A DNA stretch of 64,000 nucleotides from Heliopora coerulea (lineage: Eukaryota > Cnidaria > Anthozoa > Scleralcyonacea > Helioporidae): positions 737,001 through 801,000 of the forward strand of contig JASJOG010000069.1 of the NCBI GenBank assembly GCA_030142905.1. Reading direction: 5' to 3'. The position numbers were made by a program, and so were the translations under genes. Every line of letters begins with the position of its first letter. Position 1 is the stretch's first letter. Shown piece after piece: positions 35,335 through 45,000 of the stretch. A model generated the notes under the pieces. That model was given only the letters and a program-made list of their open reading frames with translations. It had not been told where the DNA came from and did no database searches.

Positions 35335-35747
35335 CAGGGCCGGCTTTAAGCCAATTGGACCAATTGCTACCAATCGGGCCCCGCGCCTAAGGGGGCCCCG
35401 CGCTAGGGTAATCTACTCTAGTCTTGTCAAGTACACACAACAACACATTGCGACACATTACACACCTAACACCACATTACAGGTTTTTCAGAGAACAGTA
35501 ACGATTATAATTTTCTTCTGAATTCTTAAAAAGTCAGTAGTGTTTGTTTATACTGTTTATATTTTGAAGGTTTTTTTTACTGTACTTGAATTAAATAATA
35601 TGCTAATTAATTATATGTGTGTATGTATATATGTATGTTATGTGTGTTTCCGCTATGTTGTAAAGCAACAAACGGATTATGGTTTATATATATATATAAC
35701 AGTAATAGTAATAGTAATAGTATTTCGCTTACCTCAAAGCCGCAACA

Positions 35748-35775
35748 GTCTGTTTCATCCGTGGGGAATCTTCAG
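35748..35775 (-). ncRNA. Hammerhead-like motif, degenerate
   Basis: On the minus strand CTGAAGAT, a weak helix, then GATGAAACAGAC. It lies in a repeat that occurs again at 36066-36142 and, inverted, at 37085-37148. Confidence 0.3.
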
Positions 35776-35859
35776 GAGGAAAAGCTTTTCAACTCGTTTC
35801 TCGGTATCTAGAAATCGGAGGAAGAACACCAACTCGTACTTGAAATATTACTTCATGTA

Positions 35860-35881
35860 TATATATATATATATATATATA
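35860..35881. repeat. AT microsatellite
   Basis: An uninterrupted TA run next to the hammerhead. Similar runs lie at 35979-35999, 37149-37184, 37597-37610 and 44322-44340, mostly at Penelope-type sequence borders. Confidence 0.9.
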
Positions 35882-35930
35882 ACACCAGACGGAACCGTTT
35901 CGGCCTACTCGGCCTCATCAGTGTAGTGCT
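35881..35930 (-). ncRNA. Type I hammerhead ribozyme with intact core
   Basis: The minus strand reads CTGATGAG (35914-35921), helix II from GGCC and GGCC around GAGTA, CGAAAC (35897-35902), a minimal helix III from CGG and CCG around UU or a small tetraloop, and the cleavage triplet GTC (35888-35890). All core positions of the hammerhead consensus are present. The very short helix III is what is described for hammerheads in Penelope-like elements, and Penelope-like coding remnants lie 0.3-1.5 kb away. Helix I, outside this core, pairs only partly with the flanks I can see. Cleavage activity is an inference. Confidence 0.75.
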
Positions 35931-36065
35931 GACGAGCAGGATGGAGAAGCCTATATTATATAGGCAACTCAAATGTCCCATATATATATATATATATATG
36001 AGGAAAGTGTTGGTTTACGAAATGCAAAAGAGTGCTCAATACCATATAGGTAGAGGTAGAGCAAA

Positions 36066-36275
36066 TAATAGTAATAGTATTTCGCTTACCTCAAAGCCGC
36101 AACAGTCCGTTTCATCCGTGGGGAATCTTCAGGCGGAAAAGGCAGATTTCGGAATGCGGGCCGCTTATATGCTTGCTGCCGAAGCGTGGGCGCGTAGGTG
36201 TGGAAACGAATCTATTGTTCTCAGGTTCTTTACGCGAAACCTGTTTTTGTGTGGGCAGGCCGAAACTATTTTGCA
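36066..36275. repeat. Inverted repeat arm (Penelope-type), left
   Basis: Matches 36950-37148 in inverse orientation, including GCGGGCCGCTTATATG, CCGAAGCGTGGGCG and the TTTGTGTGGG blocks. A degenerate hammerhead-like motif lies at 36105-36132 (minus). Confidence 0.75.
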
Positions 36276-36950
36276 ACTTCAACCATGACCTGACGTACTC
36301 CCAACAGGCTACGCAACAAGCACGCAGAAATAGACAACGCAACGTTATTTGGTTCAACCCCCCATTTAGCCAAAACGTGAAAACTAACATCGGACGAGAC
36401 TTTCTAAAACTTATAGACAAACATTTCCCACTCCACCACAGACTTCGTAAGATTTTCAACAGAAACACAGTGAAGGTAAGTTATAGCTGCATGAACGTTA
36501 GGTCCTTTATCACTAAACACAACGCACGTATAATTAGGAAAAACCAGCAACAATAAAGAAATTTTGATGACAACTGCAACTGTAGAACTAAACCTACTTG
36601 TCCACTACAAAAACAATGTATGACGAAGGACATAGTGTACAAAGCAACAGTCTCAACGAGCAACTCCAACAACACTAAACATTACATTGGTATGACTGCA
36701 AGCACGTTTAAACAGCGACACCGCAACCACATTAAATCTTTTCAGCACAAAAAATACGCAAACAACACCGAGCTTTCAAAGTATATTTGGGAATTGAAAG
36801 AAAATAAACAAGATTTTAGGATTGATTGATCAATATTAAAACGCGCTATTTCGTACAGAGGAGGATCTAACGGATGTACTTTGTGTTTGGAAGAAAAATT
36901 TTTCATACTGAATGAAAAAAACAAGGATTCATTACTAAACAAAAAGTCAA
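36270..36950 (+). pseudogene. Penelope-like element: reverse transcriptase tail and GIY-YIG endonuclease, broken
   Basis: One frame (36173-36556) contains RRNRQRNVIWFNPPFSQNV, RKIFNRNTVKVSYSCM and a stop shortly after. The continuation contains CPLQKQCMTKDIVYKA, then HYIGMTASTFKQRHRNH and TELSKYIWELK. These are the conserved region between reverse transcriptase and endonuclease and the GIY-YIG core of Penelope-like elements. Stops after the QQQ run and near 36828 break it. It is bounded by inverted repeat arms, so it is a rearranged fragment. Confidence 0.82.
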
Positions 36951-37145
36951 AAATAGTTTCGGCCTACCCACACAAAAACAGTTTTCGCGTAAAGAACCTG
37001 AGAACAATAGGTTCGTTTCCACACCTACACGCCCACGCTTCGGCAGCAAACATATAAGCGGCCCGCATTCCGAAATCTGCCTTTTCCGCCTGAAGATTCC
37101 CCACGGATGAAACAGACTGTTGCGGCTTTGAGGTAAGCGAAATAT

Positions 37146-37148
<3 letters not shown>
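36950..37148. repeat. Inverted repeat arm (Penelope-type), right
   Basis: Inverse of 36066-36275, with a few differences. A degenerate hammerhead-like motif lies at 37090-37117 (plus). It is followed by a TA microsatellite. Confidence 0.75.
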
Positions 37149-37187
<39 letters not shown>

Positions 37188-37229
37188 TTAATAGATATGG
37201 TAGAGTAGCCTTAATAGATATGGTAGAGG

Positions 37230-37416
37230 ACAACGAAATACCCCGGGGGAGCACTTGTATTCACATTTTTTTGGAGATGGGCATGAGGGTTTAAGTGATT
37301 TAGTTGTGAAAATTATTGATAGGACGAATGCAAGGGATCCCACGGAGAGAGAGAGCTTTTGGGTATATAAATTAAACACATTTTTACCATATGGATTAAA
37401 CCTTCGGGACTTTTAA
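37230..37416 (+). pseudogene. Penelope-like element 3' coding end (second family)
   Basis: One frame reads about GEHLYSHFFGDGHEG, then VKIIDRTNARD, ESFWVYKLNTFLPYGLN and a stop. This is the usual C-terminal end of the GIY-YIG endonuclease in Penelope-like elements. A matching end is found inverted at 44515-44660. Only the last part of the protein is present. Confidence 0.7.
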
Positions 37417-37486
37417 TTTACATTTTGTATTTTTAATTAGAAAACTTTTTGTATATAAGTTAGTTTTATCTGTTATCGTGTTATTC

Positions 37487-37515
37487 TTGATAAAGGGGCA
37501 GGCCCCGAAACGTTG
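37487..37515 (+). ncRNA. Hammerhead-like motif, degenerate
   Basis: CTTGATAAA, a strong helix from GGGGC and GCCCC, then GAAACGTT, placed about 70 bp after the Penelope-like stop codon. It is the same motif as at 44377-44404 and 44824-44853. Confidence 0.5.
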
Positions 37516-38174
37516 ATAGTAAAATAAAGTTTGAACTTATACTGATGATTTATATTGTTTTAAGTTCTTGGTTTTGCTGGTTATTTGAAGTTTTATATAT
37601 ATATATATAATTTCATAATTTCATTTTGAATGTTTTTTTCTAAACAAAAAATAAAATTAATATTTTTAATAAATCATTTCACAGTGACTAAAACAAGTAA
37701 TTTTGCAACTATGTACTTTTCAAAGGTGACCTCCACATTTTGTTTGTTTACTTGTACGCTTACACATATGCAATTTTATATTATAATATAGCTTAGATCA
37801 ATTTGATCCATTAACCCACATGCAGTTTTTAAGCGCACATTTTGATTGCTTTCCATTCTATCACAGAGATATAAAGTCTATAATAGACTGTTTTTACATC
37901 TCTATGATTCTACAGACCTTGGTTGTGAACCTGGGACCCCACCAAAAGTGTTCCTAATTGGGCCCCACAGTTCCTAAGGTCGACCCTGTATGATGCCACT
38001 TTACAATTACTTGAATTATGACTAACATAACTATCCTCACTGAACATACAAATGTTCACCACATATCCTGGTACTCGTACAGGGTGTACCTTTTCTAGAA
38101 TTTCTCATCGTGTTCCCTTTCTCTATAATCACCCTTCGTCCATCTTCTTCCTTTTCATCAATATTTCAATAAAA

Positions 38175-38420
38175 TAAGAGTTATCATCATCATTGTTATT
38201 ATTACTGTTATTTTTGTTATATCATCATAGTCACCATCGTGGCAATTATTATTGTCAGCGTCAGTGTCAGTGTCAACGACAATCGCAATGATAATGTTAA
38301 TGTCATTTCGATTGTCATTATTACTTGTCGTTGTCACTGTCATTATCATTACCATTTTTGCCAGTGCCATTGTCATTGCCAGTGTCTTTGTTATTATCTG
38401 TCTGTTGTTGGTCATTTTAA
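38175..38420. repeat. Low-complexity block rich in GTCATT/ATTGTCATT-like words
   Basis: Imperfect 6-bp units (GTCAGT, GTCATT, ATTATC) run through both strands and create long but meaningless open frames. Confidence 0.7.
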
Positions 38421-38449
38421 CGACAGCAATCACACCTGAACGTCAACCA

Positions 38450-39530
38450 TCGATCACATGTACCGTTTGAACATTAAAATCCAACAAAGTCTTACATTCT
38501 GCATTTTCTATCACAGGCTCTGGCACGTGCTTAAGCCGCTTCTCCTTAATCTGATGCCTCCAACGTACCTCCTACTGTGTTCTTTTCCCTATCCAGAATT
38601 GTCTCGAGTATTCCCTCTGAGCTATTTTACTGCGTTGATTCGGTTGATGCTTTACCTTTTTGTCACGCATTTCTTAATTGTTTTCTCCTGGGTTTTGTCA
38701 ATCCGTGCTTTAAGTTAGATAGTTATATTTCCCTTTCCTGGCAGGACTTCTCCCCCTGACAAGTAATAAATATTTGGTATTAACCAGATTAAAAATGACA
38801 GAAGACTGATTCTTGGCCTGGAAAGTCATCCCTTCCCAGGGATATACAGCCAATCAAGTGTCAGGGTTACTCTTTATAAGCAATCCCTTACGCATCATCA
38901 TTGCTGGGGTAACTCTTTTTGCCTTTCCTTTCTTACTAAAAGAGTTCTTCCTTAATTTCTTTATTCGTGTTGGTACCAGTCCATTTTTTTAAGCAATCCT
39001 TGTGGTTGATCTTTGAGCATGTGTCCAAATTTCTAACACAGATAAACGTGTCACTTGCTACACGTCAGATCCAAGAGCTTTCCAGTTCGGGATCTTTTAC
39101 AGTATTATCTACTATATCCACCGTGATTTCGATCTTTTACTGTAATTGCACTTCATTCATTTTTAGCCATGAGTCTTCTAGACATTCTTTAGCTTTATTA
39201 TCTTTTATCTCCTTCCTTGCCTTCACTGCATATGGAACATCCCTATCTTGTTGCTGTCCTTTTATTTTGATAGAATCTTTTTAGTTGTTCTGAAACAGTC
39301 TGTTGTGTTGACATTGCTTAATTTTATTGTTGCACCTCTTAACTTTACTATGGCGACATTTTTTTTTGCATGATTTCTTTACTCTCGATCCCTTTCGTCT
39401 TTGAAGGGTGTCCTTGTGTTTTGTCTTGATCAATTACGCGCATAAATGCATTTACTTTCCCCTGGTCATTATTCAATTGCATCAATTGGTCTTCTAAAGG
39501 ACCCATATTTGCAGCGTTTGTTTCTTATTT
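38450..39530 (-). pseudogene. Decayed minus-strand coding-like region, unidentified
   Basis: The minus strand is purine-rich and shows fragments such as MGPLEDQLMQLNNDQGKV (about 39510-39450) and KARKEIKDNKAKECLEDSW (about 39230-39175), broken by stops and shifts. It resembles a retroelement or host gene remnant, but I cannot name a family. Confidence 0.25.
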
Positions 39531-40011
39531 TAGCATTCCATAAGCAGCGGATAAACCAATAGTCACCACAGACATGTGCCTAGGGTCTAAGGAAGGCAGA
39601 GACTCAAAAGAATATCTGAACATTACATCAGCACATAATTCAAGCTTGAGAGGATGTTGTAATGTGTCTCTGGAACGAATCTTGTGCTTTGGTGTAGATA
39701 AAGATCAATACCGATTCATGTAAGGACGGTGACTTTTTGCTGCGATGGCCTTCCGATCTACAACGTGTTATGTTTCAGTCCATGAGCATCTATTTTTAAT
39801 TACTCCATTTTTTGGCCCATAAGCCACCATATTCCACAAAGGAAAAAGGTCCAGAACTACGTAAGTTCAGGCAAAAAGCTTCGAAAATACAAAATTGAAT
39901 ATCAAATTTTCAAAGGACGTCGGAGTGTGAGTTCAACTTCTTAGTTAATGTTATCTGTTAGTCTTGCATTTCTGCAAAACCTAGAGCTGAGGGGGGAAGA
40001 GCCAATCCAGG

Positions 40012-40368
40012 CAGAGGCGTAACCAGTCTTGGATTTTCGGGGGTCAGAAATTTATCCCTGTTCCGGTAATTGTTGGACCGTCGTCGTAACCCATGTTTAC
40101 TGGAATTGATATCAACAGGGAACGCCGGAAGATGTTGAAATGTTAGAGTTGCTGGAAAAATTTTTTGAGGGGTCCACGGGCATGCTCTGAAATCAAGAGT
40201 CTCTGAAATGCCATAACCTGCATTTTGGGGCGGGAATTTACAGAATTTTGAAGGTAAGAAAACGTCATATATAATATTCATTCTGAGAGTGGGACGTTCT
40301 GGGTTCATTTCCTTTACATTTTGACAGAAACCTCCTGCGTTGATTTCAAATACGTCGAGGGGCGCCAA
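40012..40368. repeat. Probable non-autonomous DNA repeat
   Basis: It starts with CAGAGGCGTAACCAG, a type of end also seen near 14649 and 53663. The long minus-strand open frame (39958-40368, 136 codons) has no recognisable domain and looks like a by-product of the repeat. Confidence 0.35.
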
Positions 40369-41615
40369 CCCTTTGCTCCCTGGTGTTTTGCATGTTTGAT
40401 CGGGAAAATTTTACTACAAGTCTACGAACTCAGCAAACCTCCGGGAGAAGCTCTACTGAAACCCCGCAATGTTTCACTGAAGTATATCAAGGCGATCAAC
40501 AGACGAATTAAGCTGCAGTATAAATGGCGTCTTAGCATTTGTACTTAATTGCCGGCAAGAACGTTGGATTTGAAAGCCCTGACATGTTTCTCATTCTCTG
40601 AGTACCATCATTTACAATTCTTCTCGTTATTTCAGAATGTTGTTTTGTTTTTTTATCTCAACTCTCAAGGTTTTTCTTACTTCTTGAACAGTTCATGGAT
40701 GGGGAAATTACATGCAAATGTACCAGATTTTAAGTAGAGTTTAAAATAAAGCTTGAAATATAGTCGTCATATCGATCTTGATTGAATTTAACAATGTTTG
40801 GGGATACTGTTGGGGATTGCTTTTGTACCGTTAGTGAAGATGCGGTCGATTGAAAAGTGCATGCAGAAGAAAAGCTATCAAAATAACAGAGGTTGATGTC
40901 AATGAGGATGACAATTTTACAAAAAATTTCAGGTCTTTTAATATTCTTTATACAAAACGTTCGTCTTAGTACGGGCGGCCAGTTTGAAAATTGGATATCA
41001 ACGAATATGTAATCAGTATTTCTGAGGTAAGATGTCCTTAGGTGAAAGTTACATGAGTAAACTTATACAGTCATCGTTAAAAAAATCGAGATCAGAATCA
41101 AAAAAAACAGTGAGGGGGAGAATCCAGCATTTTGTACCGATTTCTCCGTAACAAAAATTCCTGGAACAAGCACTGTCGGTAGAGATCAATTGTTGAGTTG
41201 ACATTGTACATGTCTTGTACAAGCGAACGACCGACGAACAACACGATTTCAAGAGTAAAATGAAAGAAAAATTGCTGTACAATAAGACGAACATTAACTT
41301 GTTAAAATGATCACAATACTACTAGGAAGAAGAAGGTGTCTTAAGAGATTGTTCCCTTTCCGTATTCTGTTACAGCAATAAGGACTGCTGCTAATAACGT
41401 AAGAGAAAAAAGTCTTCAGTTCTTTACACGACGGCTGGTAAATATAATTTTGTGTGAATGACTCTCGAGGACCAAGAGCGATCATCACATGGTAAATCCA
41501 TCTTTGGGCGTTTGAAAGAGGATTTCACCTAGAGCCTCGAATTTTTGCTGAAGATGTTTATGACACGTGTTGTACACTCGAAGTACCGGATATGTTTTGA
41601 GTCATATGATACAAG

Positions 41616-41671
41616 TATATAAGCAATAGATCTTCGTCAATTGAATATTAATCAGGTATCGATTCCCGGAA
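41616..41671 (+). promoter_or_regulatory. Gene C core promoter: TATA box and TTCCCGGAA site
   Basis: TATATAAG at 41616-41623 is 169 bp before the start codon. The perfect palindrome TTCCCGGAA lies at 41663-41671. The whole block from about 41460 to 41785 aligns with that of gene D (56500-56784), including TATA spacing, so it is inherited from the duplication and may be under constraint. Confidence 0.6.
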
Positions 41672-41710
41672 TGATTGTTAACTTTAAACAGATAATGGAG
41701 TGAATAGCTA

Positions 41711-41767
41711 ATGCAGTTCTACTTTAAGATGGAAATGGCTGGCTTCCTTTGTTTTTACATAAACTGA
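41711..41767 (+). promoter_or_regulatory. Upstream ORF in gene C leader (18 codons)
   Basis: ATG at 41711 to TGA at 41765-41767, ending 17 bp before the main start. Its end reads MEMAGFLCFYIN; gene D has the related MEQAGFSCVCTN at the same place. If both are transcribed, they could damp translation of the ligand. Confidence 0.45.
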
Positions 41768-41784
41768 AATATTGGTCACCTACA

Positions 41785-42048
41785 ATGCCGGGAGAACTAG
41801 AACGTAAAAACAACGAGCGTACTATTGTCCTAGTAGTAATCTCGCTCAACGCAGCAGTTACAGTGTTGTTGATTGCTGGTATGGCGCATACCTTGACACG
41901 AATAACACAACAGCAACATGAAATCACGAATCTTCGTAAACTGCTCAATGAACTAGAGCAAGTGGAACACAAAAGAAAAGAGCAGAAAACTGCAAAAGAG
42001 CTCGGCAAAGAGAATAGCTTTGAAGATGAAATATCTGCAAAGTCAAAG
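41785..42048 (+). CDS. Gene C exon 1: signal-anchor and coiled stalk
   Basis: 88 codons. Start chosen at ATG 41785 because the peptide from there on (MPGELER) is matched by MPGDLER in gene D, and the upstream codons are not. The membrane run TIVLVVISLNAAV to about residue 33 is followed by THTL-type polar residues and heptad-like Ile/Leu spacing. 70 of 88 residues are identical to gene D by my count. Donor AAAG/GTCAGT, phase 0. Confidence 0.88.
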
Positions 42049-45000
42049 GTCAGTTAACGTGATTCTATTGTTGTAAAACCAAGGTGACAACCGCAATTTT
42101 TGCCTTACGAATGTCACGAAAGAACGAGTATTTAAATTTACAGAAAGTTGATGAACCTGGAAAGAAGGTCGAAGACAATGAGGAAGATGTGGACTTAGAA
42201 CAGCTTGTCTCACATTCAGAGATGCCGATCAAAAGGAAATGCTGTGGTGAGAGCTCGCTTTAGTGAATCTTTAATGAACAATAACATTTGTATGCTAATT
42301 TGAGAAATCGAAAGAGGTGTACTGGAGTAACTTGATCTATACCGGGAAGTGCAGATACCGTTATCTCAAAACTGAAAGAAATAATTGAAATTTAAATATA
42401 TTGATTACTTAGTGAATCTAATGAGTGCCCAAGCTATGATGTGAATTAAGGTTTATTTAGGGTATATCTATTTACTTCCGTAGATTACCATTCCGAACTG
42501 ATCGCGATGGGAATGTGAAAGCGTGCAAAAATCAATACAACTAAGAAAAGTCAGTGTTTCCGTAAATGCAGAAAGATCATAACACCAACGACGTGGAAAG
42601 GCCAAACGATAAGCAAAGCTTTCAATTACGTACCCTAAATATTTGAAATTGACCAAGCAGGCCATTGAACCAGACACTCGACGTCAAAAAATTTTTGAGT
42701 AATTGCCGACTTTTATGAAATTGCAGAATGGATTGCCTGGTGGTTATCGGCCCTGTTTTTATTTTGTGTTCTTTTTACCCTTCGCTTATTTTTTAGGGCT
42801 TTTCCTTTTTTTAACTTTATACCTACAGAAAACGACAGCCTGTAAGCATCGAATGGTTAGATAACTAGTATTGTGGTGGACAAAGTAAAGCCAGCTGAAT
42901 AACATGGACTGTATTTAATTAGCCAAAGACTAACAAAAATGAATAGTTGTTTTACAATTTTTGGGAATCGTTATTAAAGATCAAAATTGTCGACTAAGTT
43001 AAGATCAAAATCAGTGCAAGTCCTTTTCCGCCCAACCTCCTTACAAAAATTTAAGCCAGTAAAATCGTAGACACGTTATGCCAATTCAATTCATTTTATT
43101 CTAAAAGTAAAACAAACTCGGTTCGACATTGGAACTCTAGAGCCGGCATGCAAGTGCAAAAAAGATGATCGAGCAGATAAACACGATGGCAGATTGAAAA
43201 AAATGCTCCTGTACAGATGAAAACACTTTACGAGCTGCCGAGATTCTGTAATGAACGATAGTCACTTTTAATCTTCTTTGTGAATACTCGGCTAAACTTG
43301 GACAAAACATCATTAATCCTTTCATCGAAGGTGACCTTTAAGAATTCATTGTGGCTAACGCCAAGGAGTTACATTCAGCTTTGGGAGATGTCTCGAGTTA
43401 CAGGGTTAAAGGGTTAAAGGGAGAAATATGTGCATGAAAACCTGAATACCTGACCCTTCTGTTTGTTTTTTGTGCTTCACTAGCCTATATGCTTAACGTT
43501 TATAATGTCTCGTGTAGGTATGAGGGGCAAGCGAGGAAGACAAGGTGAGCGTACAAATGTCTCCGTAGGCTTTTACGTTGTACTTAATAGTTAATAAGAA
43601 TATTAATGAGACTTGAAGCTTATCCATGGGACACAAAAATTTTCATGCTTACATATAGTATTGGAATTGCTTAGAATTATGAAAGAAAAAGTACGTGAAA
43701 TCGCTCCCCATGTGCGAAACACTCGAATACCAGGTCGAGTTTCGTTTGACATTTCTGAGTATATTGTTCAAGCTTTCCGATGGCTGATTTAAATTAACCT
43801 CATTATGTTAGAAATAACCTTCCGGAAAAAAAAGAAAAAAATAAACAAACAAACTAACGTCATGAACGGATATAACTTTTTGAAAGGTCAACACAGGGTA
43901 AAAAATATCAACGTGAGGGCTTATTTTGATTTAAATATTTCATGATTACATCTTTCTCGTCTGAGAGTTTATACTCATCAAACGTTGTTCACGTCTTCGT
44001 TACTGCTTGATAGAGGACACGAAATGGATTTTAGTAAGGTCGTATGTAAATAAAACTATTCAATACCTAAATTAAATAATTTCTGATGCGATATTTCACG
44101 AAAATATTGGCGCCTTTTTTGGTTTGTATTTCCATACCCGCTGACTGAACATAAAAAAGCATTTTGAGTGAAAAATGAGTGACATTTTAATAGCCTGTTT
44201 GATGTTATATTGGAATCATAGAAGATAAATATTCCGTTATCCCAATTCCCTCACTTAAAGCGCGGTGCGTGGGTTCTAATATCGACAGTTCGTAGTTATG
44301 TTTACACCTACATGTATTAGTGTATATATATATATATATAAAATCATCAAGATAAACTTTTTAAAAAACTTTATTCAACGTTTCGGGCAAGCCCCTTTAT
44401 CAAGAATACATTTTACTAGCGATGCAAGTCCTGTATTTATACATAAAAATACCATTCAAAATTCAAATATATTACAAAAATTCTCTAATGTTCAAACCAT
44501 TTGGGACAAACGAGTTCAATTTGTATGCCCAAAATCCCTCCCTAATAGTTGATTCATTAATATTCGTTTTATCAATTATCTTTACAGTCATATTTTCAAT
44601 GCCTTCATGCCCCTCTTCATAAAAATGTGCATACAAATGCTCACCTGATATGCCCTTTTGTCCCTTCCCATATCTAACCAGACTGTGATTATTTGTGATT
44701 ATTAAACCTTTTCCTCGTTTGTCTCAAATGGTTTGAACATTAGAGATTTTTTGTAATATATTTGAATTTTGAATGGTATTTTTATGTATAAATACAGGAC
44801 TTGCATCGCTAGTAAAATGTATTCTTGATAAAGGGGCTTGCCCCGAAACGTCGAATAAAGTTTTTTAAAAAGTTTATCTTGATGATTTTATATTCTTAAT
44901 GTTAAACTTGGAAAGAGAGAGGTTATATGATCGATATATATATATGGATTTCGGTTCACTCAAGAATGCGTGTGCAAATCCTGGCACTGATATCAAGGTT

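Larger units (their letters stand above)
35327..37996. mobile_element. hAT-type element with 8-bp target site duplication
   Basis: The insertion 35335-37988 is flanked by exact 8-bp repeats TATGATGC (35327-35334 and 37989-37996). Its ends are inverted repeats: CAGGGCCGGCTTTAAG on the left and CAGGGTCGACCTTAGG read inward on the right. 8-bp duplications with CAGGG ends are typical of the hAT superfamily. No transposase is visible; the inside is largely occupied by Penelope-like sequence, so this copy is non-autonomous and nested. Confidence 0.75.
37997..41450. other. Intergenic, right of the hAT insertion
   Basis: It contains a low-complexity block (38175-38420), a possible decayed minus-strand coding region (38450-39530) and an unassigned repeat at about 40012-40368. 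Nothing else was recognised. Confidence 0.4.

Noticed and set aside
35540..35926. 128-codon open frame with Tyr/Ile runs
   Set aside because: Translation of TA microsatellites and retroelement ends.
38158..38470. Overlapping open frames on both strands near 38.3 kb
   Set aside because: Produced by low-complexity six-base words without stops.
39958..40368. 136-codon minus-strand open frame as a gene
   Set aside because: No recognisable domain, and it overlaps a repeat with a CAGAGGCGTAACCAG-type end; likely a by-product of the repeat.
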